Shown here in pieces: positions 63,022-64,000 of a stretch of 64,000 nucleotides of DNA. Every line of letters starts with the position of its first letter. The first letter of the stretch is position 1. Below the pieces are notes generated by a model, which was not told the origin of the DNA, made no database searches, and saw only the letters and a list, made by a program, of their open reading frames with translations. Position numbers and translations under genes: made by a program. Source of the stretch: Propionibacteriaceae bacterium AM104-82 (GTDB taxonomy: Bacteria; Actinomycetota; Actinomycetes; Propionibacteriales; Propionibacteriaceae); NCBI GenBank assembly GCA_027658995.1, contig JAQDQK010000004.1, positions 124,001 to 188,000 on the forward strand, in the 5' to 3' direction.

Positions 63022-63855
63022 TCTCGACCCAAGGACCTCACCGACGATGTGCGCCTTGCGCACCTGATGGCAGACGACGCCGACTCCCTCTCCATGAGCC
63101 GGTTCAAGGCCTTGGATCTGCAGTTCTCTGCGAAGCCGGACAACACGCCCGTCACGGAGGCGGACACCGCCGTCGAGGAGTCCATCCGTCGAACCCTCGC
63201 CAGGACCCGTCCCCGCGACGCGGTGCACGGCGAGGAGTTCAGCGACACGGGCGAGTCGTCGCGCCGCTGGATCATCGACCCGATCGACGGGACCAAGAAC
63301 TACCTGCGGGGCGTCCCCGTCTGGGCGACGCTGATCGCGCTGGAGGTCGAAGGCAAGATCGTCGCGTCGGTCGTCTCGGCGCCAGCGCTCGGTCGCCGCT
63401 GGTGGGCCTCTGAGGGCGGCGGCGCCTTCACGGGCCGCTCGATCCTGAACGCCACCGAACTGCGGGCGAGCCGGGTCGCAGAGATCGCCGACGCGTCGCT
63501 GTCGTACTCGGAGATCTCCGAGTGGGTCGAGTCGGGTCGCGGGCAGGGCTTCATCGACCTGATGCGGGACTGCTGGCGCAGCCGCGCCTACGGCGACTTC
63601 TGGAGTTACATGCTGGTGGCCGAGGGCTCCGTCGACATCGCGTGCGAGCCCGACCTCGCGCTCTACGACATGGCGGCCCTCGACATCATCGTCCGCGAGG
63701 CGGGCGGCAAGTTCACCAACCTGTCCGGCGAGGACGGGGTCGCCGGCCCCGGCGCCCTCGCCACGAACGGTCTGATCCACGAGGCCGTCCTGGCCTACCT
63801 GAACGACTCGGCCCCCGCCGAGGCAGAGGCTGCCGCCGAGGTGCCCGCCGAATAG
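63019..63855 (+). CDS. hisN: Histidinol-phosphatase, inositol-monophosphatase fold
   Basis: 278 aa. IMPase motifs: VTEADTAVEESIRRTL near residue 45, HGEEF near 71, metal-binding DPIDGTKNYLRGVPVW from Asp87, and the late EPDLALYDMAALDIIVREAG. The position after aroA-rsgA and the sequence type agree with actinobacterial HisN; another phosphomonoesterase substrate cannot be excluded. A short acidic Ala/Glu tail ends the protein. Confidence 0.87.
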   Translation: MSRPKDLTDDVRLAHLMADDADSLSMSRFKALDLQFSAKPDNTPVTEADTAVEESIRRTLARTRPRDAVHGEEFSDTGESSRRWIIDPIDGTKNYLRGVPVWATLIALEVEGKIVASVVSAPALGRRWWASEGGGAFTGRSILNATELRASRVAEIADASLSYSEISEWVESGRGQGFIDLMRDCWRSRAYGDFWSYMLVAEGSVDIACEPDLALYDMAALDIIVREAGGKFTNLSGEDGVAGPGALATNGLIHEAVLAYLNDSAPAEAEAAAEVPAE

Positions 63856-63884
63856 GTTCCTCGGCGCTGGGGTCGGCTCATTCC

Positions 63885-63964
63885 TTGAGCATGTTTGGTA
63901 ACTCGTTTGCGATTCGAACGTTCAAACGTGCCGAAATCGGCAACGAGCAACCAAACATGCTCAA
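63885..63964 (+). repeat. 80-bp palindromic element, third copy of the family
   Basis: Perfect 15-bp terminal inverted repeats TTGAGCATGTTTGGT (63885-63899) and ACCAAACATGCTCAA (63950-63964), with inner arms CTCGTTTGCGATT and AATCGGCAACGAG that nearly pair. Total length is 80 bp, the same as the elements at 7614-7693 and 7756-7835. All share TTGAGCA/TGCTCAA ends and an inner TCGTTG block. Flanks (GCTGGGGTCGG before, CCGACCCAGC after) extend the pairing. Lies 30 bp after the hisN stop and may terminate it. Confidence 0.88.
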
Positions 63965-64000
63965 ACTCCCGACCCAGCCGACGGCGAAGGGCGCCGCGGA

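Overview
The window is 64 kb of high-GC actinobacterial chromosome. The gene order lysA-hom-thrB-rho-rpmE-prfA-prmC-sua5-wecA-atpIBEFHAGDC, together with WhiB, SigR/RsrA, NucS, Kgd, the GlgE pathway and the 24-residue ribosomal protein bL37, is typical of Actinomycetota. Methylmalonyl-CoA epimerase and a PduO-type cobalamin adenosyltransferase point to propionate/B12 metabolism. The family Propionibacteriaceae is the most likely source, but this is inferred from gene content and not from a database match.

Layout. 1-12162: alpha-glucan and trehalose metabolism (glgX, cut by the window edge; glgE-mak-glgB-nudix; treY-treZ), with two 108-bp repeats carrying an 80-bp palindrome between them. 12159-18245: a LacI regulator divergent from a sugar ABC operon (binding lipoprotein, two permeases, glycosidase). 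18246-19536: 1.3 kb without a credible gene, holding two diverged copies of a ~440-bp module bounded by 27-bp direct repeats, one of which is the 3' end of the neighbouring ybbN-like gene. 19537-31294: ybbN-like and pgm, small membrane proteins, mce, a DivIVA-like coiled-coil protein with an AI-2E family transporter, nucS and partners, a cyclophilin lipoprotein, the PduO adenosyltransferase, a TmrB-like P-loop protein head-to-head with an M23 protein, and a DUF2550 protein. 31368-43248 (minus): ATP synthase, wecA, sua5, prmC, prfA, rpmE. 43363-49106 (minus): rho, thrB, hom, lysA. 49283-58314: tRNA-Arg(CCG), GT87 transferase, kgd, a DUF6104 protein, galK, whiB1-like, pdtaS-like and bL37. 58377-63855: rsrA, sigR, SRAP, doxX, aroA, rsgA, hisN. 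The window ends in a third 80-bp palindrome.

How it works together. The first 12 kb can build glycogen from maltose-1-phosphate (Mak, GlgE, GlgB), debranch it (GlgX) and turn it into trehalose (TreY, TreZ). Pgm links glucose-1-P and glucose-6-P. The LacI-controlled operon imports an unidentified sugar but has no ATPase of its own. SigR/RsrA form a thiol-oxidative stress switch with a visible autoregulatory promoter.

The strongest window-wide signal is regulatory. At least fifteen genes have a TANNNT or CANNNT -10 hexamer ending exactly 6 or 7 nt before the start codon, which is the arrangement expected of leaderless transcripts. This pattern was used to choose several start codons. The most unusual structures are the 1.2-kb repeat island with gene-end direct repeats and the 80-bp palindrome family.
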